64,000 bases of DNA from Verrucomicrobiales bacterium (GTDB lineage Bacteria; Verrucomicrobiota; Verrucomicrobiia; Limisphaerales; CAIMTB01). Positions 16,831 through 27,192 of this stretch are shown here, in pieces (the stretch's first letter is position 1; each line of letters opens with the position of its first letter). The stretch lies in contig JAEUHG010000083.1 of NCBI GenBank assembly GCA_016795425.1, positions 28,106 to 92,105 of the forward strand, in the 5' to 3' direction. Both the position numbers and the translations under genes were made by a program. The notes below the pieces were generated by a model. The model saw only the letters and a program-made list of their open reading frames with translations, was not told where the DNA came from and searched no databases.

Positions 16831-19800
16831 GTGAAACCGTTCCTTTACCGACTGGGACTCGCCGTCGTCCTGACGGCTCATTGGGCTTGGGTAGCGCCCT
16901 ATGCGGCAGCGCAAGTCCTGCCTCTGGAAATCCGGCAGGATTCCATCCGTTACAATCTAAGTTCCACCAATGGCATGCCGATTAGCAGCACGCGAGGTGT
17001 CCCGCCGGGATCGGATGGTAGGGGGCCAACCCTGGCACGGCAGCAGGCCGCCAACCTGACGGAGGTGCCGGCGACCACGAATCAATTCCAGGGATTCGTG
17101 AGTTTCGGCGCCGTGGTTCGACCGCGGGCCTCCAACCTCAATCCGTCGCAGAGCTTCGCGGCAAATGCGGAGCGGCTGGATCTGCCGAGGATCAAAGTCA
17201 ACGGCCAAATCGTCATCACGATGATCCGTGGCCGTGTCGGGGCACCCGCCCTGGGCAGGTCCTTTTCGTTCCAGTTTGGTCAAGTGATTCCCCGTCCCGG
17301 CACGGACGAGTATGGGGTTCTGTTGAGCACTGTGAACACCAACGTGACTCCCCATCGCCCTGTGCAGTCCCCCGAGGACTATTGGTTGGCGGAACCCTAC
17401 AGTACCAACGCGCACGCCGATGCCCGCTATTATTGGAGTCCGCATGCTCAATCGGTCTTTGCGGCAAGCCCGGGCCGGGTGTTCCTCGCATGGCGTCGAA
17501 GCACCTCTTCAACGATCACCAATCCGCCGCCGGATGTCGGCACCGTCACCGTCTTGGGCGCTCCCTACGTGGTGATGACGAACCAATACGTGGTGTCCGG
17601 TAGCCCGGTCAAACCACCGCGCCTGATGTATTGGACCGAGCGAACCTTCGCCAACACCGGCAAGCCCGTGACGGTTCCGAGCGCGAGGGTCGGCGCGGTG
17701 AATGTGGTGTACAACGACAGTATCCCGGGTCGAGTCGCCCAGGAAATTGTAGTTCCCGGCCCGGCGCCCATCGTGACGACCAATGCTCTGCCGGAATTGC
17801 GGACCCTGTGGTACGACGAGAGCGGCAGCCCTGCCGGCGGCCAGATCAGGGCCTACAACGCATCGGGGCGCGTGCTCGTCGAACTGCTCGGCGACGTGCG
17901 CGGCCCCTCCATCCGCCAGCACTTGGGTTTGGAGATCGTAGACGTCATTCCACAACCCGCTCCCCATGATGTCACCGTCGAGCTGGGAGAGCGACTGACC
18001 GCCTATTCCGGCGGCACTCCGGACGACGCCGGCCTCTTTCCGGAACCCCAGCCGCTCGCCGCCCGGACCTTCACGTTTCAGCACAACCCGACCGGTGGAT
18101 CGAGACCCAATTACTACGCAATCCGCGAGACCATCAATCAGAACGATCTGCAGGTTCATTGGCTCGAGGAAGGTCTCGAGGGTTTGAAGTGGCCGCTTCG
18201 GTTTGTCCGCTACAGGCAAATCTGGCCCACAGACGTTGCCCGCTACTCGCACTATGTGCGCCCGCTGGTGGCGACCGAGACGGAAGCCAAGGCGACGGCC
18301 GTGTCGTTGCCATCGCAAAACGCGCCATTCATCGACTATCAGGATCCCTTGGATCAGCCCCGTGGAAAACTCACGGAGAACTTCGCCTACTTCAGTTTCC
18401 TTGATGTCGCGCATCCAGCGCATCGGGCCTTGCTGCGGTTTACCTCGGGCGAGTTCGTCCGATTCGAGCGTATTTTCTCCTGGCTGGATCAGAGTTTGCG
18501 CGATGCCAACCTGACACTTCCGAGTTTCGTGAGCAGTTTCACGACCGCTCCTGGCGGCGCGTCAGCCTACGGCAATACCTATGTCGCGGATGGAATTCTT
18601 CACCTGATCGACGCCCAGAATGGACAGAGTGGCGGGTATATCATCGACGACTTCGCAGGTGGCCAGGTAGTGGAGAATTTTCGCGCCACTTTCCGTGCCC
18701 GGTTGGGCGGTTCGACTTCGACGGCCCCGGCGGACGGGTTCAGCTTCAATTTCGGGACCCTGCCCGACGTTCCGATCAGCGAGGAAGGCACCGGCGACGG
18801 CTTGGTCGTCAGTTTTGATTTGTTTGACAATTCGGGACCGGATGCCGCGCCGGGGATTTCGATCAAACTCAACGGAACCCCGAAGGCGACCGTGGCCATG
18901 GAGGGGATCAATCCCAATCCCGATCCTCCGACGACGCTCCCCGTGCCTCACGATCCGAGAACGGGCCTTCCGGTGGCTCTTTCCACGGGTAGCGATTTCG
19001 TTCCGGTGGAGGTGGTGCTCTTCAAAGGCGGCTTGATGGACGTTTGGTACAATGGCGTGAAGGTGCTGGAGAGCATTCAAACCGGCTATGTGCCGAGGCT
19101 GGGCCGTTTCGGATTGGGAGCCCGCGCGGGCGGAGCGAACTCCACCGAGTGGATCGACGACCTGGCGATCATCGTGAATGACACCCTCGGTTCGAACAGC
19201 CCCGCGTTCGCCAATTCCGTCGCGACGAACCTGAATTCCTGGGTCGGCAACCTCACGTTCCATTGGCCCGACGTTTCGATCCGACCCCGAGTTGTGGACG
19301 TGACGGTCTTCGTCGGCGATCGCATCACGGCACCGGTCGGAGAGGCGGGGAGTCTGCCTAGCACCAACTACGTCGCTGGATTCATCCGTCAAACCGAAGG
19401 GAACCATTTTCATCCCGGCGCCTATGTCGACCCTTTCGTCGGAGGGTTCGAGTCCGCGAACCGTGGGGCGATCATCCCGGTGAATGCCGTGCCCGGGAGA
19501 AATCACCTGGAAGTCTGGTGGTTTCGGCAGAACCAGGTCGATGTGGCGCGAGGCTTTCAAAACAGCCTGTGGCCAACGGTAATTGGGAGATACACTCTGC
19601 AATGGCCGACGACGCCGGCGGAGATCGTGCTGGCGAGCAACGACGGTTCGGGTCCGTTGACGAGCCTTCAGGCCAACGGGAGCATCTTCTACCAAAACGA
19701 CTCCAAGCAGCCGGGGTTCAATCCGAATGAGGAACACGCGCTGGTGCAGGGAGGGCAGGCGTATGCCCTCCGCGACGATCTCAACATCACTGCGACCGAC

Positions 19801-22800
19801 GGGTACACCTCCCATCCATTCGTTCTCCTGTCCTACACCGAGGTGGATGGTCGTCCCGCAATCCGGCCTTTCAAGGTTCTTCGTGAAAAGCCGGAGGCCG
19901 GCATCACGTTCGACTATTCGAGGGAAGCGGGAACGATTCTACAACCTCCCATGCCGTTGCCGCTCCTGGAGAAACCGGTGGCCCCGAGCCTCGCCGGCCA
20001 GCCGCCCAAGAGCCTCAATACCGAGATCGATTCCTACAAGGTGCTTTCCTCCACGAGATCGGTCTCGGGGTTGTTCACGCGTTATGCGTTGGTCACCGCC
20101 GGACGTCACTTCGTCAAGCGCCACAACCCGGTCGCTCTGCAAGACTCGGTGGCTCCTGCGGCGCCGTTTTGGTTCTTCCCCACGAACGTCGCGGCGACCC
20201 AAATGAACGGCTGGATCAGTGTCCTGCGGCCGCTCAGCCTGAAGGTATGGAGTGGAATCCAGACCACAAATGCCAATCGTTGGCGCTACTCCGCGGACCA
20301 GCCTGCCGGGTACTCAGCCAGCGCCACGCCGACCTTGCTCTTGGACGCAAACTCCCCATCGGCATGGCAGGTCACGATCGCCGCGGTGACCGCGTCTTAC
20401 GTTGAAGTTGATTTCGGCTCGGCAACCCCAGCGAGCGCCAAAACGGCCACGACGATGGTGGTACCCGTGAATAGTCCCGCGGAGAATGCCTTTGCCGGCC
20501 ATCGGTTGGCGCCGGAGCCTTTGCCGCACCGTATCACGGACTCGCAGCTCCGGGAGTTCTACGGAACGTTTACCCTCCAAGACCGCAAGGCGAACACGTG
20601 GTTCTATCGCGGGCCTCACACGCCATCAGAGCCGCCGTCGCTGGTGATGCAGTTCTATTACAAGACCCTTCCTGGCTTCTTCTTTCCGTCGGTCCCAGGA
20701 GATCAGCAGCCTCCCGTTTCCACCATTACTCCTTACCTGCGTGCCGTGAATGTGGACGGCACATTCGAGGGGGACCCGATCTACGGCAACGTGACGGGCT
20801 CTGATCAGGAGGCCGATGGCAATGCCCTCGCGATCACCTACCGCCCTGTTTGGCCGGAGAACGTACCCATCCTCCAGATGGCCGAGACCTTGACCACGCC
20901 TAAGCGCGGTTTGCCCGCCGCGCGTGGCCAGACCAGCCTGGAAATCCTCTACCAACAATCCCAGGTCGAAGGCGACGTCGGTCGCGAATCCGCGGTCTTG
21001 CATGATCCGACTCGGGAGAAGTCCTTCGCCCTCGGCGCACCCGCCAATGGCGACACCCTCGACGTCATCCCGCCCTCGGTGAGCACGCAATCGTTCCAGG
21101 GCAAAACCTGGTTCCCCACGCTTCCTCCGCACCTGGCAGAACGGTTGTTCTTTGATCCCAATCGAGGGGCCTTCGGTGAACTTGTCTTTCGAGGCGAATT
21201 CATCGACGCGCCCCTGGGAGACAAGTACGTCTTTCTCAATGTTTTGGGCCAGGGCGACATGGATCAATTGAAGGCGATCTGCGACGTGAACGATGAAAGC
21301 AAGGCTCTGTGGGACGCCGCCATTGAGGGGTTGTCGACCGTCCTCGAGACCTTCATCGAGAATCCCGCCAAGCCCGGAACCTATATTCCCTCCTCGCCGG
21401 AAATCGTGGGTGCGGCCGGGATTTCGCGCATCAAGAACGATGATGTCGCGGTCGATTCGTACGCCCTCACCGCCACCGGCCCCGGCACGGGTTTTCTCTC
21501 CCTGATCGCCGGCAACGGTCGGGCATTCACGCCCGAAGCCGATCCGATCAGCGTGAACATCGTCAAGGTCGTCAACACTCTCTACCGCGGCGAGGTCAAT
21601 ATCGTCGAATCCTCCAATCCGTTGAACGAAAAGCTGACGCTCCAGCAGGTGGTCGATCTGGCGGCGAAGATCGAAGATTACCGTTTCGATTGGAAGATCG
21701 CCTCGCCCGTCGATGGGCTGCCGCCTGCTGTCTATCAGAACACGCGCGTCGCCCTCCTGGCCGACGGCGTGTGGTCCCACCTCCGGTACCCATTGCCGAC
21801 TGACCATGTCGCTTCGGTCGCCGCCAGCCCCGCGAACCGGATCGTCCAGGATACTCTTGGCAATGTCGCGCCCCTCAGCCGCGTGCACTTCGACACCGTG
21901 GATTTTGTCGACGGCAAATTCCGTTTCCGGGTGCAGGCCACTCCCGCCCATGGACTGAGCACGGGCACGAAGCTGGCGCTGCGAAGAGCTGATGGCGCGA
22001 CCGTGTTTGGCACGGTGCACGCCCTGACTTCGCCGACCAACGTCTTTGTCACCGTGGACCCGAATCAGAATGTCTCGATCAAGGCGAACGAAGTCGGCGA
22101 CCTCAATGAGCGTGAAATCACCCAAGGTGTTCAGAGCATTGTCTTCCGTCAGTTTGTTGAGCCCCCGGGCAACTATTCCCAGTACTGGTTGAGCCTCGAG
22201 CTGGACGGTGCCCTGGGCGCGGTGGTTTATCTCGATGGACAGCTCGCGGTCCGAGTCAATACGGGCGAGAACGATTCCACGCCCACGCCGCCTCCCGGGG
22301 GGCTCCACCCGCTGAGCCGCGTCTATCGATTGAGCGCTGCCGATCTTGCCGGCGGGATGTTGAATCCCGATGGATCTCGGACCCACACCATCGCCGTTGA
22401 ACTCATCTCCGGTGCGTTTCCCGGTCAGTTCCTGGCGTTCAATGCCCGCCTGGAAGCCTTCGCTTCCGTCGATGTCACCACGCAAGGGTGGTTGCCGTTG
22501 GATTCCGCGCGTTATGTGGACGGCGTCCGAGCGGTTCTTGGGGGCACCGCTGACGTCCGCAGCCTGGCCGATAACTATCTCATTATGCGGTACCAGCCGA
22601 AGAACAGCGATCACGCGTCCTTCGTATCCGATGGAAACGGCGGGAACGCCGTCTGGTCGCAATGGACGACGCCGCAGCTCGCGGAAGGTTGGATCAAGCG
22701 CGTGCTCAAAGGCGTGAATCCGTTCAATCAACGGATCACCGACCTGTTCAACAACTCGGTCAACACCGAGGTGAGCCTTGTGGCTCAGGCTGGGGCGCGA

Positions 22801-25800
22801 TGGGAAGGCGATGTCCCGCTGAACCTGGAGGCGCTCAACAACGCCGGTTTGATCGAGATCTATGAGACCGTGCTGCAACGCGGCAAGTCCCTCAGCATCA
22901 GCAGCGGCATTAACTTCGGTCCGGCGAACGACGCGCTGCTCCTCGCCGCGGGATATCTGAATGACCTCTACATGGTGCTCGGCAACGAGGCCTGGGCGGA
23001 TGGTTCAAATCCCACCATCGGCATTGGCACGAAGGACAGCACCTACGGATCAATTGCCACCTCGCTCTTTTCGTTCCGCGGGCAATTGCCGACGCTGCTG
23101 GACGAAGAGCTGGCGCTGCTTCGCGGCCGCGATGACTTCCTGTTACCCGGGGTTGAGCTTCGCCCCGTCTACAACCGGATGATCTGGAACTATACCCGAG
23201 GCATCGACGCGGGGGAGGTCGTGTACGCGCTCAATTACAACATTCTCGACCAAAACACGGATGGGACCGTGGACGCGGAGGATGCACGCCGCCTTTATCC
23301 CCAAGGTCACGGCGATGCCTATGGCCATTATCTTACCGCCCTCAAAGGCTATTACTCCTTGATCCTCGATGCCAACTTTGACTGGGTGCCGCGATCGGAA
23401 GCAGTGACCGTCCTGGGCAAGCCGGTGTCCGTCGATTACCAGGATGAGCGGAAATTTGCCGCGGCCGCGGGGGCGTTGGCCCGGACCGGCAAACAGATTT
23501 TCGACCTCACTTGGCGACGCGACTACAAGTCCGGCCAAGGGAACGGCTGGTCCCACTTCGAAGCCACCAAGGTCAACACCACGACACGTTCCTTTCCGAC
23601 CACGCAATACTGGGGCATGGACCACTGGGCGTCCCGCGCAGGGCAGGGCGCCTTCCTCAATTGGGTGGTCGGCAATGCCATCCTGCCAGACCACGACCCG
23701 GATCCATCTCACACCGGCAGCATCCAACAAATCGACCGCACCACGGTGCCCGAGCTCAAGGAGTTGGCGTTGACTATTCGGAGTCTTCAGATCGCCATGG
23801 ACAACGCCGAAGCCGGTCATACTCCGTTGGGCCTGCCGGCCACCACGATTCCCTTCGATCTCAAAGTGACGGCCGGTGAGACGGCCACACACTTTGAACA
23901 GGTCTACAATCGGGCCAGGACCGCGCTCAACAATGCGATCGTCGCCTTCGATGATGCCAAAGACGTCACACGACTTCTGCGGTCGGAAGCTGATTCATTG
24001 GCGGACCTTCGAACCTCGGTGAACAAGCAGGAGCTCGCCTATACCAATGCCTTGATCGAGCTCTATGGCACGCCCTATCCGGACGATATCGGGCCTGGAC
24101 GAACCTACCGAACAGGTTTCCACGGACCGGACATCGTCCACTATAGTTACATCGACAACGCCGAGCTGACTTTTGGGGCTTTGCTCACCCCTGAGACTGA
24201 CTACGATTGGATCATTGACACACAGACCTTTAGTCCCGGATGGGCCGACGACGATCTGATTTCAACCTTCAATTTCATCAAGAACGCGAGAATTGGCGAG
24301 GTGGACGGGACGAGTCCGACCGAGGATTACCTCGCCAGCACCAACCTTTACATCTCCTACACTTTGTCCTCTCACGGCTTCTTCGAAAAGCCACGCGAAT
24401 GGACGAGCCTGCGATCTTCGCCCGGGAAGATTCAACAGGCGATCTCCGACATCGTGAAGGCGCGCAATGCCGCCTACGCGGCTTTCTATTGGGCCGATGC
24501 GGCCAAGTACGATCTGGACTGGGTGATCTCGTCCTTCGAGCAAATGAAGGACTCCCGCAGCGAGATTCGCGCCTTTCAACGAGGAATTGTCGTGGCGGAT
24601 ACCGTCACCGAAACGGCGAGATTGGCATACGACATCGTCGAGGAATACCTCGAGGTAGCCGACGAGATCAGTCAAGGGGTCGAGGAAGCCGTGGTCGAAG
24701 CCATACCCCACTCCCTCATCTTCGGTCTGGCGGCGGGTGGCGACTTGCTTTCCCTCTCTCGTGGCGCCGTTCGGCTGTCGGGGGTGGGAACCGAATCCGC
24801 CATCAAGTCGCCCAGGGCGGCGTTCTTCAGCGTCGTGAAGGCCCTGGAGTTCGCCAACGCGACTGCCAAGCGATTCATTGAGTTCGATGGCATCGCACCC
24901 GAGCAGTTCAACCAGGAGCTGCGCGCGGCCACCAGCCAGATCCGGGACAAGGTGTACGGAATGAACAACCTGATGATGACCATCAACCAGCGCCTGCAGG
25001 AGCTGGACGATGCGAAGCGCCGGTATCGCTCATTGCTGGCCGAGGGCGAGCGCATTCAGCAGGAACGCCAGATCTTCCGGCAGCGGTCGGCAGCCGTGAT
25101 CCAGGGCTTTCGGACGCGCGACGCCGCATTCCGCATCTTCCGCAGCGAGAAACTCGAGCGGTACAAGACCCTGTTCGATTTGGCCGCCCAATATGCCTTC
25201 ATGGCCGCTCAGGCTTATGACTACGAAACCGGCTTGCTGCACACGAGCCAGGGTAAGGATTTCATCAACCGCATGGTCCGTTCCCGTGCACTCGGCGTGG
25301 TTCAGAATGGCGAGCCACAATTCGCCGGTAGCAATACCGGCGATCCCGGACTATCGAGCGCGCTGGCGGAGATGTTCGCGGACTGGTCAGTCCTGCGTGG
25401 TCGGCTCGGGTTCAACAATCCCGATGGCTATGGAACGACCGTATCGTTGCGTACGGAACACTTCCGCATTCTCCCGGGGACCAATGCCGTGGCGAATTGG
25501 AAGGACGTTCTGAATCAGGCGCGGCGAGCCAATCTGCTGGAGGATCCGGATGTTCGCCGATATTGCCTGCAGATGGACGCCGGGAATCAGCTTCCCGTAC
25601 CGGGATTGATCGTGGAGTTCAGCACCACCATCGCGGACGGCCTGAATTTGTTCGGGCGTCCCTTGGCGGCGGGCGACCACGTTTACAGCCCGAGTTCCTT
25701 CGCGACGAAGATCTTCGCGGCGGGGGTGGCGTTCGAGGGTTACATCGGCATGGACGATCCCGGCGCCAACGGCGGCGCCGTGGCGAATTCGGGAGGCTCG

Positions 25801-26301
25801 TCTCCTCCCGACCCCGACCTCGGTTTTCTCGATTCCGACGCCATGGCCGCGACGCCATACGTTTACCTGGTGCCCGTGGGTGTGGATTCGATTCGCAGTC
25901 CGGCGCTCGGGGACCGTAGCGAGGTGCGCACCTGGAGCGTTGACGACGTGGCCATTCCGTTGCCGTTCAACATTGGCGGCTCGGATTACTCCGCGGCACC
26001 GATTTACCAATCCAGCGATTCGCTCAGCGAGGAGCCGTTCGCGATTCGGAAGCACCAGGCGTTTCGTCCAGTTCCCACGGCCAATCTTTTCACCTCGAGT
26101 ATTTACACTTCCATTGGCCTGGGACGTTCGCAGTTCACCAACAACCGTCTCATCGGCCGATCGGTCTGGAACAGCAAATGGAAACTCGTCATTCCCGGTA
26201 AGACCCTGCTGGAAAATCCGGACGAAGGATTGGACCGGTTCATTCGATCGGTGAACGACATCAAACTTCATTTCGTGACCTACTCGTACTCCGGCAATTG
26301 A
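16831..26301 (+). CDS. Giant exported protein (3156 aa) with lectin-like, EF-hand and coiled-coil regions
   Basis: Start is GTG 16831. The signal peptide is residues 1-28 ('LAVVLTAHWAWVAPYAAAQ'). I recognise no single family for the whole protein. Residues about 570-790 form an L-type-lectin/LamG-like sandwich ('GGYIIDDFAGGQVVENF', 'ADGFSFNFG', 'GDGLVVSFDLFD', 'WIDDLAI'). At 2140-2151 there is a canonical EF-hand/dockerin calcium loop, 'DQNTDGTVDAED'. Two long helical stretches likely to be coiled coil lie near 2360-2420 and 2690-2800 ('RLQELDDAKRRYRSLLAEGE'). The last ~350 residues are beta-rich and end with 'NSKWKLVIPGKTLL' and 'VNDIKLHFVTYSYSGN'. That ending loosely recalls the C-terminal sandwich of Tc-toxin A subunits (weak, by eye). 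It is the third gene of the five-gene run, with 28 bp before it. Confidence 0.8.
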   Translation: MKPFLYRLGLAVVLTAHWAWVAPYAAAQVLPLEIRQDSIRYNLSSTNGMPISSTRGVPPGSDGRGPTLARQQAANLTEVPATTNQFQGFVSFGAVVRPRASNLNPSQSFAANAERLDLPRIKVNGQIVITMIRGRVGAPALGRSFSFQFGQVIPRPGTDEYGVLLSTVNTNVTPHRPVQSPEDYWLAEPYSTNAHADARYYWSPHAQSVFAASPGRVFLAWRRSTSSTITNPPPDVGTVTVLGAPYVVMTNQYVVSGSPVKPPRLMYWTERTFANTGKPVTVPSARVGAVNVVYNDSIPGRVAQEIVVPGPAPIVTTNALPELRTLWYDESGSPAGGQIRAYNASGRVLVELLGDVRGPSIRQHLGLEIVDVIPQPAPHDVTVELGERLTAYSGGTPDDAGLFPEPQPLAARTFTFQHNPTGGSRPNYYAIRETINQNDLQVHWLEEGLEGLKWPLRFVRYRQIWPTDVARYSHYVRPLVATETEAKATAVSLPSQNAPFIDYQDPLDQPRGKLTENFAYFSFLDVAHPAHRALLRFTSGEFVRFERIFSWLDQSLRDANLTLPSFVSSFTTAPGGASAYGNTYVADGILHLIDAQNGQSGGYIIDDFAGGQVVENFRATFRARLGGSTSTAPADGFSFNFGTLPDVPISEEGTGDGLVVSFDLFDNSGPDAAPGISIKLNGTPKATVAMEGINPNPDPPTTLPVPHDPRTGLPVALSTGSDFVPVEVVLFKGGLMDVWYNGVKVLESIQTGYVPRLGRFGLGARAGGANSTEWIDDLAIIVNDTLGSNSPAFANSVATNLNSWVGNLTFHWPDVSIRPRVVDVTVFVGDRITAPVGEAGSLPSTNYVAGFIRQTEGNHFHPGAYVDPFVGGFESANRGAIIPVNAVPGRNHLEVWWFRQNQVDVARGFQNSLWPTVIGRYTLQWPTTPAEIVLASNDGSGPLTSLQANGSIFYQNDSKQPGFNPNEEHALVQGGQAYALRDDLNITATDGYTSHPFVLLSYTEVDGRPAIRPFKVLREKPEAGITFDYSREAGTILQPPMPLPLLEKPVAPSLAGQPPKSLNTEIDSYKVLSSTRSVSGLFTRYALVTAGRHFVKRHNPVALQDSVAPAAPFWFFPTNVAATQMNGWISVLRPLSLKVWSGIQTTNANRWRYSADQPAGYSASATPTLLLDANSPSAWQVTIAAVTASYVEVDFGSATPASAKTATTMVVPVNSPAENAFAGHRLAPEPLPHRITDSQLREFYGTFTLQDRKANTWFYRGPHTPSEPPSLVMQFYYKTLPGFFFPSVPGDQQPPVSTITPYLRAVNVDGTFEGDPIYGNVTGSDQEADGNALAITYRPVWPENVPILQMAETLTTPKRGLPAARGQTSLEILYQQSQVEGDVGRESAVLHDPTREKSFALGAPANGDTLDVIPPSVSTQSFQGKTWFPTLPPHLAERLFFDPNRGAFGELVFRGEFIDAPLGDKYVFLNVLGQGDMDQLKAICDVNDESKALWDAAIEGLSTVLETFIENPAKPGTYIPSSPEIVGAAGISRIKNDDVAVDSYALTATGPGTGFLSLIAGNGRAFTPEADPISVNIVKVVNTLYRGEVNIVESSNPLNEKLTLQQVVDLAAKIEDYRFDWKIASPVDGLPPAVYQNTRVALLADGVWSHLRYPLPTDHVASVAASPANRIVQDTLGNVAPLSRVHFDTVDFVDGKFRFRVQATPAHGLSTGTKLALRRADGATVFGTVHALTSPTNVFVTVDPNQNVSIKANEVGDLNEREITQGVQSIVFRQFVEPPGNYSQYWLSLELDGALGAVVYLDGQLAVRVNTGENDSTPTPPPGGLHPLSRVYRLSAADLAGGMLNPDGSRTHTIAVELISGAFPGQFLAFNARLEAFASVDVTTQGWLPLDSARYVDGVRAVLGGTADVRSLADNYLIMRYQPKNSDHASFVSDGNGGNAVWSQWTTPQLAEGWIKRVLKGVNPFNQRITDLFNNSVNTEVSLVAQAGARWEGDVPLNLEALNNAGLIEIYETVLQRGKSLSISSGINFGPANDALLLAAGYLNDLYMVLGNEAWADGSNPTIGIGTKDSTYGSIATSLFSFRGQLPTLLDEELALLRGRDDFLLPGVELRPVYNRMIWNYTRGIDAGEVVYALNYNILDQNTDGTVDAEDARRLYPQGHGDAYGHYLTALKGYYSLILDANFDWVPRSEAVTVLGKPVSVDYQDERKFAAAAGALARTGKQIFDLTWRRDYKSGQGNGWSHFEATKVNTTTRSFPTTQYWGMDHWASRAGQGAFLNWVVGNAILPDHDPDPSHTGSIQQIDRTTVPELKELALTIRSLQIAMDNAEAGHTPLGLPATTIPFDLKVTAGETATHFEQVYNRARTALNNAIVAFDDAKDVTRLLRSEADSLADLRTSVNKQELAYTNALIELYGTPYPDDIGPGRTYRTGFHGPDIVHYSYIDNAELTFGALLTPETDYDWIIDTQTFSPGWADDDLISTFNFIKNARIGEVDGTSPTEDYLASTNLYISYTLSSHGFFEKPREWTSLRSSPGKIQQAISDIVKARNAAYAAFYWADAAKYDLDWVISSFEQMKDSRSEIRAFQRGIVVADTVTETARLAYDIVEEYLEVADEISQGVEEAVVEAIPHSLIFGLAAGGDLLSLSRGAVRLSGVGTESAIKSPRAAFFSVVKALEFANATAKRFIEFDGIAPEQFNQELRAATSQIRDKVYGMNNLMMTINQRLQELDDAKRRYRSLLAEGERIQQERQIFRQRSAAVIQGFRTRDAAFRIFRSEKLERYKTLFDLAAQYAFMAAQAYDYETGLLHTSQGKDFINRMVRSRALGVVQNGEPQFAGSNTGDPGLSSALAEMFADWSVLRGRLGFNNPDGYGTTVSLRTEHFRILPGTNAVANWKDVLNQARRANLLEDPDVRRYCLQMDAGNQLPVPGLIVEFSTTIADGLNLFGRPLAAGDHVYSPSSFATKIFAAGVAFEGYIGMDDPGANGGAVANSGGSSPPDPDLGFLDSDAMAATPYVYLVPVGVDSIRSPALGDRSEVRTWSVDDVAIPLPFNIGGSDYSAAPIYQSSDSLSEEPFAIRKHQAFRPVPTANLFTSSIYTSIGLGRSQFTNNRLIGRSVWNSKWKLVIPGKTLLENPDEGLDRFIRSVNDIKLHFVTYSYSGN

Positions 26302-26326
26302 CCGCTCACGCCAGGCCCTACTGATT

Positions 26327-27181
26327 ATGAATTCGAATGTCAGGTTAATCCGATGCCGCCTCTTGGTTCTGGGTGTCGCCGGCGCGGTTCTGGGGATCTT
26401 CAGATCCCTCGCCTTTCCACCCGCGCCGCACCACACGCTTTTCGGCATGGTGCGCAATGAGTGGGGCGATCCGATCCAACTCTCGCGGTGTGAAGTCATC
26501 CTGGAGACTCCCGCCAGCGCGCGACTCCAAGGGAGTCTCACCATGGATGTGGAGCCGGGCGTCAACTACCGTCTGGAGGTACCCATGGATTCCGGGGCGA
26601 CGGAGGATGCCTATAAACCCACGGCCTTGCGTCCCTATTATCAGTTCAAGCTGCGAGTCAAGATGGGCTCGAAAACCTACGTGCCGATTGAGATGACCGG
26701 CGATTTTGCGCGCCTGGGAGAACCGGGAGGCGAGACGCGGCTGGATCTGACTTTGGGCGAAGACGCGGATGGCGATGGGTTACCCGACGCGTGGGAGCGG
26801 GCCCAACTCGAGGGCCGGGAAGGCGGCCTCGATTCGCTCCGGCCGAATGACGATCTCGACGGTGATGGCATCAGCAATCTCAACGAATACCTCGCGGGAA
26901 CCTACACTGCGGATCCGTCCGATGGCTTCTCCCTGTCGCTGATCCAAGTGACTCCGGAATCCTCCATCATGGAACTCCTCGCCGTCCCGGGCCGCAACTA
27001 TCGCATTCTCGCTTCGCCAGACTTGCTGACGTGGATTCCGGTGAAGTTCCGATTGGCCGTACCAGGTGAGGCCGCTTCGCTCATGGAGAATTTCCTCGCG
27101 AACGAGGTTCGCATGGTGAAGGTCGAGGTGCCCACTTCACCGGATCACGTTCAACGCTACTTCAAGGCCTTGGTCCACTGA
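26327..27181 (+). CDS. Small exported protein with CarboxypepD_reg-like and TSP3/EF-hand calcium repeats
   Basis: 284 aa. The N-terminal hydrophobic export signal covers about residues 7-28. Residues 35-140 look like a carboxypeptidase-regulatory-like beta-sandwich ('HHTLFGMVRNEWGDPIQL' ... 'YVPIEMTGDF'). Two aspartate-rich calcium loops follow: 'DADGDGLPDAWE' near 146 and 'DDLDGDGISNLNEYLAG' near 183. These are the thrombospondin type-3/'DGDGLPDAWE' modules that are very common at the ends of verrucomicrobial exported proteins. The last ~80 residues form another small beta domain ('GRNYRILASPDLLTWIPV'). It sits 25 bp after the giant gene and 11 bp before the MORN_2 gene, so it is surely co-transcribed. 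A role as an accessory or anchoring partner of the giant protein is inference. Confidence 0.75.
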   Translation: MNSNVRLIRCRLLVLGVAGAVLGIFRSLAFPPAPHHTLFGMVRNEWGDPIQLSRCEVILETPASARLQGSLTMDVEPGVNYRLEVPMDSGATEDAYKPTALRPYYQFKLRVKMGSKTYVPIEMTGDFARLGEPGGETRLDLTLGEDADGDGLPDAWERAQLEGREGGLDSLRPNDDLDGDGISNLNEYLAGTYTADPSDGFSLSLIQVTPESSIMELLAVPGRNYRILASPDLLTWIPVKFRLAVPGEAASLMENFLANEVRMVKVEVPTSPDHVQRYFKALVH

Positions 27182-27192
27182 GCCTTCCTTTC

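Noticed and set aside
20626..22878. A 750-codon open frame on the minus strand
   Set aside because: It is antisense to the 3156-aa gene, with skewed Arg/Asp/Gly composition, no domain, no signal peptide and no partner genes. It is a high-GC shadow.
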